From the NCBI GenBank assembly GCA_020796225.1, contig CM036768.1:39132789-39196788 (forward strand): DNA of 64,000 bases, written 5' to 3'. This document shows positions 12,001-25,200 of this stretch, one piece after another. Source of the stretch: Arion vulgaris (lineage: Eukaryota > Mollusca > Gastropoda > Stylommatophora > Arionidae). Under the pieces are notes generated by a model that was given only the letters and a program-made list of their open reading frames with translations, ran no database searches and was not told the DNA's origin. Made by a program: the position numbers and the translations under genes. Numbering within the stretch: the first letter of the stretch is position 1; the number at the start of each line of letters is the position of its first letter.

Positions 12001-14230
12001 TTAAATATCGATAAGAGTGGAGGAAAGTAGTGGGTATTATCATTACCAATAGACAAGGAAAGGACTTGGAGGATACATTGGTCACAGCAGATTTGGTATG
12101 TCTTAGTACAGGAAAGGCAACCAGGCTGGCTAAACGACCAGACAATTCAGTTGGGGCAATAGATCTGACATTGGTTTCATCCACCCTTGCTCCATGTTGT
12201 GGACGGCATGTCTTAGCATAAAATGATAGTGATCACTGCCTATGTATTGTCTTGATCGAGAGGCATCGATCGTGCAGAAGTAAGATTACGTTGAAAATGT
12301 TCATATATGGCAACGCAGTTCGAGACACAATTGGTAAAATTAGACATGCCAAGGCCCATGTATCTCAACTTGGGCTGAAGAATATAGCACAGCCACTGTG
12401 GGGGAATGTGGACATTGAAGCTATTTGGCGCACCAGATGAAGAGCGGTAAATGCACTACAAAAGACACGACAAGCAGCCACAGCCTGGCCGGAGCATATA
12501 CTGGCCTTTACATTGGACATGGACGAGAAAATGGTTTATTTTCAAGACTTGTGCTAACCAAGCAAGGACAGTCAAGTGAGGGCAATTTTGTGCTCAAATG
12601 TTCTCTGATAGTTCCCTCCGGAAATGTTGGCATTTTCACAAGGCCATAAACAGTGCATCACACAGACATAGAATACCAGATTTTCAAAATCACGATCTGG
12701 TGTGGCAAAAACTGCGAAAATAAAGGATGACCTTTCTGGAACATGTTATTCAACAGGCAAATCGAAATGATACGGAAGCAAAACTCAATATAATTTCACT
12801 GTTATTAGATCAATGTGCGCCACGGAGTGCTGAGAAGCTTAATTCACCAGCTGACGTAATACTTGCAATCACACAATACTGCACCTGGTCCCGCTGGTAT
12901 CCAATACAGTAACATAAGCAGGATATCAGACAAAGACATGAGAGAGCTTAGTAAAGAATTCAACACTAGTTTAAAAAGTGGCAAGATCAGGAAGGAATGG
13001 CTTCACAGTTACTTAATACCACTGGCAAAACCTAACACAAATCACTAATACATAAGCGGTTTTAGAATAATTGCAAAGCAGAACACAGAGGGCAAGCTTC
13101 TGGAAAAGTTAGTGGCATGCAGATTCGAGTCGGATTTGGAAGAACGTTGCATGTTTCTTTCCACCCTCTGCGGATACAGGCAGAATAAAGAAACTTGGTG
13201 TAATGTTGTGTTATGTTATGCGATCGACGTCACGGCACATTGGGCATTCCCATGCATTCTCTGTCCTCCGCTGCAGCAGAAATCCTAAAGTCCATTTGCT
13301 CATCGTACCCATGAGAAGTTGATTACTATATCTTCTCTCTCTACCACGAAGACGACACTGTCTGGCATGTCCACACTTAACGCCTAATTCTCAAACTCGT
13401 TCCAGTGTCTGAGACGTGCCCATGTCACATAATTGAGAACGTACCGTATTGATGATATCGGCTCTGTCCATACTTCTGCAATGTATCGATCTTTGCTTAT
13501 GATATCTTTGAAGGTTTCAGGCTGGTTTGATGTGCTGTTGTACTTGATCTCGAGGATGCCTACAACAAAGTTCCAATCACGTACCTTATACATATGCTCA
13601 CGATACAAAATCTGGATACATTTCCCATAAGAAGGATTACAAGAGCCCTGTTTGAGAGAAAAGTGGCGCTCATGTGTGGCAATTGATACTCTGTGCCGAC
13701 AACAATTTCACCAGGTCTACCACAGCGGTCCTCACTATCTGCAATACTATTCAACACATTCACTATAATGATTATGAAGCAGCAACTATCTGGAAGGGGA
13801 TAAACACTGTCATGTGCAGATGACATCATGTTGTACAGACAGGGGAGAAACAGGGATGAAATTGCTAATAAACTACACAAAAAAATGGACAGCATCATTG
13901 CTTGGTGCAAAGGTCTCTGGTGCAACGATAAACCATACCAATGCTGTGATATGGTGAGAAAACTCCAGTAGTTTTTCACATATAAAAAGACAAAATGTGT
14001 TGGAGAAAACCATTATTGAAGGATCCATTCCAGGAAAGAGAAGAAGAAGACAATGGAGAAGATGGATTAAGGATGTAAATGATTATTTGAGCATGATGGC
14101 TGCAGATGTGGGACTTCTAGCCTATGAGAGAGAGAGAGAGAACTACAAAGACTGTTAAGGTGACAACTATCTGCTCATCATCAAATAGCTTGTCTTGTGC
14201 AGAACTTTGCCACCTTAATAGTCTTTTAGA
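12000..14230 (+). pseudogene. Non-LTR retrotransposon with endonuclease and RT (unit 1)
   Basis: Domains follow LINE order in several frames. The endonuclease C-terminal half is at 12030-12260, with TNRQGKDLE, GAIDLTLVSSTL and the SDH catalytic triplet (NDSDHC). The RT is at about 12880-13980, with GPAGIQYSNISRI, GFRIIAKQNTEGKLLEKL, a DLEDAYNKVP box at 13545-13580, GLPQ near 13715, and the catalytic box as SCADDIMLY near 13815 (C in place of the usual F/Y). The C-terminus is at about 14030-14130 (IKDVNDYLSMMAADVG, LLAYERE). Frameshifts, stops and a 271-bp insertion at 13206-13476 show that it is dead. Unit 3 carries a version without that insertion. Confidence 0.87.
13206..13476. mobile_element. 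271-bp insertion inside the LINE RT, with short target duplication
   Basis: The orthologous RT in unit 3 (37225-37245) is uninterrupted, reading TGCAATGCATC. Here TGTAATG (13199-13205) and TGCAATG (13477-13483) flank 271 bp of foreign sequence, consistent with a 7-bp target duplication with one change. Much of the insert is homologous to 55575-55780 on the opposite strand. No coding capacity is evident, so it looks like a small non-autonomous element or a retroelement 3' piece. Confidence 0.75.
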
Positions 14231-15353
14231 ATTCTCTTTCTCATAGGTCAGATGGCCTTCCTCTAAAGCGGTCATGCTTAAACCATCAGTTACATTCTGA
14301 CTCCATCTTCACCGTGGTCTTCCTCTTCTTCTTTTTGCTGGGATGCCTCCTTCCATGATGGTCTTCTCCAGCCTTTTGTTTCTCTGTTATGTTCAAAATA
14401 CTTTAATTTTCTCATTCTTATTTGTCTCATCAATCAGTTTTCTTTGATTTTGAGTTCTTTCTTCTCTATTAGTTCTATTCTCTATCCATGATATAAGAGA
14501 AGAGAAAAAATAGAACTATCCAGAAAGATCTGTTTAAGACAAACTATTTGAAGATGAAAGTATGTTACACTAAAACTGAATAACAATAGTGATGTATAAA
14601 ATAAAATAGCAAATGATGGATAAAGGAAAATATAAAGTGTGTGACATTTTTATATATAATAACAGAAGTCAAATGTTGACTAAAAGATCTTTATCAAACA
14701 TGAAACACACAAAAACAATATAGACATTTGCTGGATCCAAAGAGGAAGACAGAAAAGTTGGGAAGTGTTCCTTTATATATATGCTTCAGACTCTAAATTG
14801 ATGTTACTTACATTCTGCAGCTTGTTCCTCTTTTGATTTTTTCAATATTTGGATATGATACTGTAAAGAATCTGAAAAAAAGGATACACTAATTATACAA
14901 TCTATTATTAATTCATAACTATTTTATTAAGTTATGCATCCCAAATGTGATATAAATATGTTTGTAATCAAGACTTGAATGTTCTTGACATAAACACATT
15001 CATATGAGAGACAGTCGCCATAGACAGCTGCATCTAGAGAAAGGAAATGCAGTGTGGAACTGTTGCATTTTGAGTAGTCTGATCAAGCAGACAGAGGAAA
15101 AGAGGCATTACAACAAGATTGAATCTCATATCAAAGACGTCTCATCATTTTGATGAGAGAATTGCGATAGAGACTGTCACTCCCGCATCAAACTTTACAG
15201 TCACCAACACAACTGGAGAGTACCTATCCAACAAAGTAGCTCTATAGTCCTTCAAGACTAAAAGAGGCCAATTACTACTAGAAAGCTTCATTGGCCTCTT
15301 TGTCTCATGAGACAATAGGTTTTGCGTCATGTAGTTTGTTCTCTGTTGAATCA

Positions 15354-16463
15354 AGTCTGTTGTAGAAGTAATGGCCTATTCTGGAGTGGCAATCCTTGCC
15401 ACTGTTGCTGCAGGTGAAAATGGAGTTGATGTAGAGGATGGTCTCTCTGCTCTCTGTACTCTCTTTTGCCTCCATATGTGATGGTAATTCTCTTCTTTTC
15501 TTTTTGAGCCATCCGTCAGTGCAGCAATCCTGGTTTGCCTCACAGCTTCAGGGTAAGAAGAGTTTTCCAGCACAGGCTTCTGCTGTGACTAGTTTTCTTC
15601 TGCCATTTAATGTCAGTGTCCAGGTTTGGCACTGATAGCATAATGTAGGGAGAAATATTGTGTTGTACAATGCTCTTTTTGTGTTCATGGTGACCTGTAC
15701 CTGTTTGTATTTCAAAATTGGTACCATTTGTCCTAGTGTTTGATTGCTGTGAAGATGCTCTCTAGGTATGTAAAGTCTTTGACTTGTTTTAATGGGTGTT
15801 TGTCGATGTAGCTATTGGTAGTGTTTTCCTCTCTAGTGAATATCATTACTTCAGTTATGTCTATATTTATTCTCATATTGTATTCATTGCATGCTAACTG
15901 GAGTCTGTTAATGTGTTGCTGTACCTCTGTTATTGATATGATTGCTTGGTCGTCTGCAAAAAGAAATTTGTTTAAGAGTTCCCAATGTTGTTCTCTTCAC
16001 TAGTGTTAGCAGTTTTACAGATTTGATCTATATATGTGATGTGTCTCAAGACACAGAGAAGACTTATCATCAATATAAGAAAGAGGCAGTCATCATTTTT
16101 GGGCATGTGATGAGGAGGAGGTTTAGAACACATTGTGACAACCGGTAAAATTGAGGGTAGATGAGACAGAGGAAGACAGAGAGAGAAAATTTTGGATAGC
16201 CTGATTCAAGGGACAGTAGAGCGTCAGCATCTGAGTTGATAGCAAACACCAACGACAGAGATTTGTGGAGATCCATGATTGCCTACCCCAGCCGACACGG
16301 CACTTGATGATGATGATGATGTGATGAACAGCAGTGGTGATAATACACATCCTTGTCTTACTCCTGACCCAACGTGGAACTTTTCAGATAGGTCTGTGTT
16401 TCTTCTAACTATGCACTGGCTGTTTATATAGATGATCTTGCATAGATTAATTAGGTGTTCATT
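15354..16463 (-). pseudogene. Decayed non-LTR reverse transcriptase, interrupted (unit 2)
   Basis: This is the copy of 2951-4060 with the same FADDQAI and GVRQGC boxes, separated by the same plus-strand LINE tail, and the same CSNSGKDCHSRIG ending. The interruption predates the macro-unit duplication because it is shared. Confidence 0.75.
16043..16322 (+). pseudogene. LINE 3' end with (TGA)n tail (unit 2 copy)
   Basis: This is the copy of 3640-3921, with IFGHVMRR and the TGATGATGATGATG tail at the 3' edge. One G fewer than unit 1 near 16120 changes the frame after MRRR. Confidence 0.75.
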
Positions 16464-17500
16464 AACCCCATAGTTTTTTTGTGTGATGTAAATGCTGCAT
16501 CATCAGCAAACAGAAGTTCCCTGATGGTGACCCTTTGAACTTTGGTCATTGCTTTAAGTTGAGCCACGTTGAAAAGATTTCTATCTGATCGTGTGTGGAG
16601 AAATATACCCTCTTTGGCTGATTTGAAAGCATGAGAGAGAAGCAAAGACAAAAATATCCCATAGAGTGTGGGTACAATTACACACCCCTGTTTGATGCTG
16701 CTGGTGATAGTAAATGCACTTGAGGAAGCCCCATCAAACATTACTGTACCCTTCATGTTATTTTGAAATGATGATATTATTTTAAGTAGCATGGGAAGAG
16801 GGCGCGTTTTTCCTAGAATCTTGAAGATGCCAACTCTACTCACTAGATCAAGTGCTTTTGTTAGAATTATGAAGGCAATGTATAGTGGCATTTCGTGTTT
16901 GTGACATTTGTCCTGCAGTTGTCTCGAGGAGAATAACATGTCAATGGTGGATCTGTTGGATCTAAATCCACATTGTGACTCTGGGTATACTTGGTTTTGT
17001 AGCTTTTGTAGCCTATTTAATACAACAGGTGCAAAGACCTTACTGAGCAACAAGATACCACGGTAGTTTTTACAGCTGCCCCAATCACCTTTACTTTTGT
17101 AGTGATCTCGTGTGTGCTTATTTTAAGGCACTTTGTAAGCTAATATTCATTTTCGTAAGGCTGTTCTTGATGCCATCGCTCCATCTTTGCGTGGTCTTTC
17201 TTTGCCTTGTACTCAGTATACTTTTTGTGTGTGGCTCTCTGTGGTACCATCATTCCATCTCAGTCTGAAAATCCATCAAAGACATCCGTTGATAGAGGTC
17301 TGAATCTTATTTGTATTTAACTTGGTGACACCAATATTTTTTTGTCTTTTCAACTAATTATTAATTACTGCTATTTTTAGAATGTCAGTTATCTGTGTAA
17401 GATCTTCTGTCATGCCAGAAGACATTGTTCCTACATTCCAGCTAGCTAAGCAAAGGACTGGTGCTTTCTTGATTTTGTTATTATTGTTTGGTGCCATACT
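16451..17500 (-). pseudogene. Non-LTR retrotransposon RT, best-preserved copy (unit 2)
   Basis: A 200-residue frame (17053-16451) covers the fingers/palm of the RT without interruption: CGFRSNRSTIDMLF, ILTKALDLVSRVGIF, FTITSSIKQGCVIVPTLYG and LFADDAAF. Upstream, KGDWGSCKNYRGI at about 17091-17060 and the endonuclease N-terminus WNVGTMSSG near 17430 are in the same arrangement as unit 1. Still lacking are most of the endonuclease and everything after the FADD box, so it cannot be autonomous. Confidence 0.87.
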
Positions 17501-19212
17501 TAAGTCCACTTATCAGATAATACCTTGAACTCATTGAAGCAGGTGAACTGTGGTGGGATAACACCTTATTGTCCGGGAACTGCCTGCCTTGAGGCATGCG
17601 GTAGCTGTACAGCTGTGATGATGCTCTGTTGGGCAACCTCCTCGGAGAGGGGTTGATGATCACGGGTGATGATGACCACACAAATTTTCATCCAAAGGAA
17701 TGTAGTTGCGTTATGTTTGTCTGTGTGTGCGTAGATGACTAGTGAGCCCGATATGGGCTTGAAATGTACAGCTGTAAGATGCAATGATCTATCCTACCGT
17801 CGAAGACAACCCATGATTTCCGATACTCTACGCCAATTGAGGTGGACTTATAACCCATAAATATTGTCTTCTGTGTTGGTTTGCTCAACAAAGTTGACCC
17901 CAAAATGACCTCTGTGACTCATGTCCAGAAAATTTGTATGGATCAGCTGAGTTGCCCAAGAGTCTACTACCCTCTCTTCGCTGTGCTGAGTCTAGAGCAG
18001 TGCAAGCGAGACGTCTAGTATCAGTTTGGTTGCTAGAGCTGCCGATAGGGCATCATATTGTTACTATTTCGAATAAGGATCCACAAGATCACTAATGTGA
18101 AGTCTGTCAAGGACCTGGACCTGGCTGATCAGAAAAATCATCCCCTTCTTCTTCAGCATGCTTTTCATCTTGTAAGAGAATCATGGTTATGTTATTTTAG
18201 AGTAAAACTGCCCCTAGTAATTTAACAAATACAACTGTCTTCAAATGTAAATAGCATGTACTATTTTGCAATTTATTACAAAAATGGAACATTACAAATA
18301 TTAAATTTTCTTCCCCCCGGTTCAACAATGGACAATAACAGTCAATATCTACTGACTTTATATTCTGGACTGTCATCTAGGGCACTATGAATAAGCTCTC
18401 AACCTTTCTAACTGACTCTCCTGTTTTTGCCGCCATTCTATGATTCTTCAACTGTCGGTTCCAGTCAAGTGTTAGTTTTAGTTTAGTCATCAGATCATCA
18501 TCACTGCGCATCAAACCAATTAGTTCATAAGTGCTCTGATCTCTTTCTCAGTATGTATCTCAGAATGTGGCAACTAACCACACCAGTTCTATGTTAGTTT
18601 ACAATTTGTTTGTTGGGTTCCATTATACTGCTCTTGTCTAGCTACACCACATTTTATTTAATATGCACAAAAGTAAAACTAGCCTTTATCAGCATAGACC
18701 TCTTCAGAGACTACAACATTGTCTTTGAGTCCAACTCCATCTCAATTTTCTAAAGCATACTCGAGTCACTGAGAAAACATGCATTGATAAAAGTCTCAAA
18801 CTAGCCAGATCATCGCTTTAGTTACTGCCATAATCTCCATAGTGAGACTACTTGTCGGTACAGCAAAACCACCAGTGTCTTCCTTTATATCATCTCATCT
18901 GACTTGAGCAGTGAATGTCCATGATCTCTGCTCCAAAGTGCCAAACCACTGATGAGATAATTACATCAGGAAGAATCACCATGTATAACCATCATGCAAC
19001 CTATTCTCTTTATCAAACTCTAAAAATAGGACACGTTATAGACACTTTGGTTAATGTTCAAACTTTTCAATCAATTCTGTTAGAGATTCTGATGAAGTAA
19101 GACATGTCATTTATGTCCTGCTTTAAGCAAGTTACAATTTTATTAAACTTTCACAAAAGAGAACTGAACTGGTCAAAGTTCTAATCATGCAAGATGAACA
19201 CATATTCAAAAA
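17501..19212. other. Left-block spacer before satellite (unit 2)
   Basis: Copy of 5101-6816. No protein or RNA gene is recognised. Confidence 0.55.
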
Positions 19213-22200
19213 CTACTGAACACTTCTGTCCTCTCTTACTAAACACTTCTCTCCTCTCTAACTGAACACTTTCCTCTCTTACTGAACACTTCTCCCTCTC
19301 TTACTGAACACTTCTCTCCTCTCTAACTGAACATTTCTCTCCTCTCTTACTAAACACTTCTCTCCTCTCTTACTGAACACTTCTCTCTCTCTTACTGAAC
19401 ACTTCTCTCCTCTCTAACTGAACACTTCTGTCCTCTCTTACTAAACACTTCTCTCCTCTCTAACTGAACACTTCTCTCCTCTCTAACTGAACACTTCTCT
19501 CTTACTGAACACTTCTCTCCTCTCTTACTGAACATTTCTCTCCTCTCTAACTGAACACTTCTCTCCTCTCTTACTAAACACTTCTCTCCTCTCTTACTAA
19601 ACACTTCTCTCCTCTCTAACTAAACACTTCTCTCCTCTCTAACTGAACACTTCTCTCCTCTCTAACTGAACACTTCTCTCTACTAACACTTCTCTCCTCT
19701 CTTACTGAACACTTCTCTCCTCTCTAACTGAACACTTCTCTCCTCTCTAACTGAACACTTCTCTCCTCTCTAACTGAACACTTCTCTCCTCTCTTACTGA
19801 ACACTTCTCTCTCCTTTTACTGAACACTTCTCCCCTCTCTAACTGAACACTTCTCTCCTCTCTTACTGAACACTTCTCTCCTCTCTAACTGAACACTTCT
19901 CTCCTCTCTAACTGAACACTTCGCTCCTCTCTTACTGAACACTTCTCTCTCTCTTACTGAACACTTCTCTCCTCTCTAACTGAACACTTCTCTCCTCTCT
20001 AACTGAACACTTCTCTCCTCTCTAACTGAACACTTCTCTCCTCTCTAACTGAACACTTCTCTCCTCTCTAACTGAACACTTCTCTCCTCTTACTGAACAC
20101 TTCTCTCCTCTCTAACTGAACACTTCTCTCCTCTCTAACTGAACACTTCTCTCTCTCTCTTACTGAACACTTCTCTCCTCTCTTACTGAACACTTCTCTC
20201 CTCTCTAACTGAACACTTCTCTCCTCTCTTACTGAACACTTCTCTCTTACTGAACACTTCTCTCCTCTCTTACTAAACACTTCTCTCTTACTGAACACTT
20301 CTCTCCTCTCTTACTGAACACTTCTCTCCTCTCTTACTGAACACTTCTCTCTTACTGAACACTTCTCTCCTCTCTTACTAAACACTTCTCTCCTCCCTTA
20401 CTGAACACTTCTCTCCTCTCTTACTGAACACTTCTCTCCTCTCTAACTGAACACTTCTCTCCTCTCTTACTGAACACTTCTCTCTTACTGAACACTTCTC
20501 TCCTCTCTAACTGAACACTTCTCTCCTCTCTTACTGAACACTTCTCTCTTACTAAACACTTCTCTCCTCTTACTGAACACTTCTCTCCTCTCTTACTGAA
20601 CACTTCTCTCCTCTCTTACTGAACACTTCTCTCCTATCTAACTGAACACTTCTCTCCTCTCTTACTGAACACTTCTCTCTTACTGAACACTTCTCTCCTC
20701 TCTAACTGAACACTTCTCTCCTCTCTTACTGAACACTTCTCTCTTACTAAACACTTTCCTCTCTTACTGAACACTTCTCTCCTCTCTAACTGAACACTTC
20801 TGTCCTCTCTTACTGAACACTTCTCTCTTACTGAACACTTCTCTCCTCTCTTACTAAACACTTCTCTCTTACTGAACACTTCTCTCCTCTCTTACTGAAC
20901 ACTTCTCTCTTACTGAACACTTCTCTCTTACTGAACACTTCTCCCCTCTCTTACTGAACACTTCTCTCTCTCTTACTGAACACTTCTCTCCTCTCTTACT
21001 GAACACTTCTCTCCTCTCTTACTAAACACTTCTCTCTTACTGAACACTTCTCTCCTCTCTTACTGAACACTTCTCTCCTCTCTTACTGAACATTTCTCTC
21101 TTACTGAACACTTCTCTCTCTCTTACTAAACACTTCTCTCCTCTTACTGAACACTTCTCTCCTCTCTAACTGAACACTTCTCTCCTCTCTTACTGAACAC
21201 TTCTCTCCTCTCTTACTGAACACTTCTCTCCTCTCTTACTGAACACTTCTCTCCTCTCTAACTAAACACTTCTCTCCTCTCTTACTGAACACTTCTCTCC
21301 TCTCTAACTGAACACTTCTCTCTTACTGAACACTTCTCTCCTCTCTTACTAAACACTTCTCTCCTCTCTTACTGAACACTTCTCTCCTCTCTTACTGAAC
21401 ATTTCTCTCCTCTCTAACTGAACACTTTGCTCCTCTCTTACTGAACACTTCTCTCCTCTCTTACTGAACACTTCTCTCTCTCTTACTGAACACTTCTCCT
21501 CTCTTACTGAACACTTCTCTCTCTCTTACTGAACACTTCTCTCCTCTCTAACTGAACACTTTGCTCCTCTCTTACTGAACACTCTCTCCTCTCTTACTGA
21601 ACACTTCTCCCCTCTCTTACTGAACACTTCTCTCCTCTCTTACTGAACACTTCTCTCCTCTCTAACTGAACACTTCTCTCCTCTCTAACTGAACACTTCT
21701 CTCCTCTCTTACTGAACACTTCTCTCCTCTCTAACTGAACACTTTGCTCCTCTCTTACTGAACACTTCTCCTCTCTTACTGAACACTTCTCTCTCTCTTA
21801 CTGAACACTTCTCTCCTCTCTTACTGAACACCTCTCTCCTCTCTTACTGAACACTTCTCTCCTCTCTAACTGAACATTTCTCTCCTCTCTAACTAAACAC
21901 TCTCTCTCTCTAACTGAACACTTCTCTCCTCTCTTACTGAACACTTCTCTCTCTCTTACTGAACACTTCTCTCCTCTCTAACTGAACACTTCTCTCCTCT
22001 CTTACTGAACACTTCTCTCCTCTCTTACTGAACACTTCTCTCCTCTCTAACTGAACACTTCTCTCCTCTCTAACTAAACACTTCTCTCCTCTCTAACTGA
22101 ACACTTCTGTCCTCTCTTACTGAACACTTCTCTCCTCTCTTACTGAACACTTCTCTCCTCTCTAACTGAACACTTCTCTCCTCTCTAACTAAACACTTCT

Positions 22201-25200
22201 CTCCTCTCTTACTGAACACTTCTCTCCTCTCTAACTGAACACTTCTCTCCTCTCTTACTGAACACTTCTCTCCTCTCTTACTGAACACTTCTCTCCTCTC
22301 TAACTGAACACTTCTCTCCTCTCTACTGAACACTTCTCTCCTCTCTTACTAAACACTTCTCTCCTCTCTTACTGAACACTTCTCTCCTCTCTTACTGAAC
22401 ACTTCTCCCCTCTCTTACTGAACACTTCTCTCCTCTCTAACTGAACACTTTGCTCCTCTCTTACTGAACACTTCTCTCCTCTCTAACTGAACACTTCTCT
22501 CCTCTCTTACTGAACACTTTTCTCCTCTCTTACTGAACACTTCTCTCCTCTCTAACTGAACACTTCTCTCCTCTCTTACTGAACACTTTGCTCCTCTCTT
22601 ACTGAACACTTCTCTCCTCTCTTACTGAACACTTCTCTCCTCTCTAACTGAACACTTCTCTCCTCTCTAACTGAACACTTCTCTCCTCTCTAACTGAACA
22701 CTTCTCTCCTCTTTTACTGAACACTTCTCTCCTCTCTAACTGAACACTTCTCCTCTCTTACTGAACACTTCTCCCCTCTCTTACTGAACACTTTCCCCTC
22801 TCTAACTGAACACTTCTCTCCTCTCTTACTGAACACTTTGCTCCTCTCTTACTGAACACTTTCCCTCTCTAACTGAACATTTCCCCTCTCTTACTAAACA
22901 CTTCTCTCCTCTCTTACTGAACACTCGCTCCTCTCTTACTGAACACTTCTCTCTCTCTTACTGAACACTTCTCTCCTCTCTAACTGAACACTTCTTTCCT
23001 CTCTAACTGAACACTTCTCTCCTCTCTTACTGAACACTTCTCTCCTCTCTTACTCAACACTTCGCTCCTCTCTTACTGAACACTTCTCTCTAACTGAACA
23101 CTTCTCTCCTCTCTAACTGAACACTTCTCTCCTCTCTTACTGAACACTTCTCTCTTACTGAACACTTCTCTCCTCTCTTACTCAACACTTCGCTCCTCTC
23201 TTACTGAACATTTCTCCCCTCTCTTACTGAACACTTCTCTCCTCTCTAACTGAACACTTCTCTCCTCTCTTACTGAACACTTCTCTCCTCTCTTACTAAA
23301 CACTTTGCTCCTCTCTTACTCAACACTTCGCTCCTCTCTTACTGAACACTTCTCTCCTCTCTTACTCAACACTTCGCTCCTCTCTTACTGAACATTTCTC
23401 TCCTCTCTTACTCAACACTTTGCTCCTCTCTTACTGAACACTTCTCTCCTCTCTAACTGAACACTCTCTCCTCTCTTACTGAACACTTCTCTCCTCTCTA
23501 ACTGAACACTTCTCTCCTCTCTAACTGAACACTTCTCTCCTCTCTTACTGAACATTTCTCTCCTCTCTTACTAAACACTTCTCTCCTCTCTTACTGAACA
23601 CTTCTCTCCTCTCTAACTGAACACTTCTCTCCTCTCTTACTGAACACTTCTCTCCTCTCTAACTGAACACTTCTCTCCTCTCTAACTGAACACTTCTCCT
23701 CTCTTACTGAACATTTCTCTCCTCTTTTACTGAACATTTCTCTCTCTCTTACTGAACACTTCTCCCCTCTTACTCAACACTTCGCTCCTCTTACTGAACA
23801 CTTCTCTCTCTCTTACTGAACACTTCTCTCCTCTCTTACTGAACACTTTTTCCCCTCTCTTACTGAACACTTCTCTCTTACTAAACACTTCTCTCCTCTC
23901 TAACTGAACACTTCTCTCCTCTCTTACTAAACACTTCTCTCCTCTCTTACTCAACACTTGCCCCTCTCTTACTAAACACTTCTCTCCTCTCTTACTGAAC
24001 ACTTCTCTCCTCTCTTACTCAACACTTCGCTCCTCTCTTACTGAACACTTCTCTCCTCTCTAACTGAACACTTCTCTCCTCTCTAACTGAACACTTTGCT
24101 CCTCTCTTACTGAACACTTCTCTCCTCTCTAACTGAACACTTCTCTCCCTCTCTAACTGAACACTTCTCTCCTCTCTTACTGAACACTTCTCTCCTCTCT
24201 TACTGAACACTTCTCTCCTCTCTAACTGAACACTTCTCTCCTCTCTAACTAAACACTTCTCTCCTCTCTTACTGAACACTTCTCTCCTCTCTAACTGAAC
24301 ACTTCTCTCCTCTCTACTGAACACTTCTCTCTCTCTTACTAAACACTTCTCTCCTCTCTTACTGAACACTTCTCTCCTCTCTTACTGAACACTTCTCTCC
24401 TCTCTTACTGAACATTTCTCTCCTCTCTTACTGAACACTTCTCTCCTCTCTAACTGAACACTTTGCTCCTCTCTTACTGAACACTTCTCCCCTCTCTTAC
24501 TGAACACTTCTCTCCTCTCTTACTGAACACTTCTCTCCTCTCTTACTGAACACTTCTCTCCTCTCTAACTGAACACTTTGCTCCTCTCTTACTGAACACT
24601 TCTCTCCTCTCTAACTGAACACTTCTCTCCTCTTTTACTGAACACTTCTCTCTCTCTTACTGAACACTTCTCTCCTCTCTAACTGAACACTTCTCTCCTC
24701 TCTTACTGAACACTTTGCTCCTCTCTTACTGAACACTTCTCTCCTCTCTTACTGAACACTTCTCTCCTCTCTAACTGAACACTTTTCTCCTCTCTAACTG
24801 AACACTTCTCTCCTCTCTAACTGAACACTTTTCTCCTCTCTTACTGAACACTTCTCTCCTCTCTAACTGAACACTTCTCTCCTCTCTTACTGAACACTTC
24901 TCTCCTCTTTACTGAACACTTCTCTCCTCTCTAACTGAACACTTCTCTCCTCTCTTACTGAACACTTTGCTCCTCTCTTACTGAACACTTCTCTCCTCTC
25001 TAACTGAACATTTCTCTCCTCTCTTACTAAACACTTCTCTCCTCTCTTACTGAACACTTCGCTCCTCTCTTACTGAACACTTCTCTCTCTCTTACTGAAC
25101 ACTTTTCTCCTCTCTAACTGAACACTTCTCTCCTCTCTAACTGAACACTTCTCTCCTCTCTTACTGAACACTTCTCTCTCTCTTACTCAACACTTCGCTC

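Larger units (their letters stand above)
1571..13977. repeat. Composite macro-repeat, unit 1 (left block + satellite + right block)
   Basis: This 12.4-kb segment is followed head-to-tail by a near-identical copy. Sequence at 1571 reappears at 13978 (offset about 12407) and left-block positions stay in register (2742 with 15145, 5080 with 17481). Right-block positions match unit 2 at an offset of about 17948-17952, the difference being the longer satellite of unit 2. The unit comprises LINE debris (1571-6816), a 23-bp satellite (6817-9596) and a second block with a plus-strand LINE (9597-13977). Differences from unit 2 are scattered single bases and short indels, for example near 2735, 4270 and 4400. 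Confidence 0.93.
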
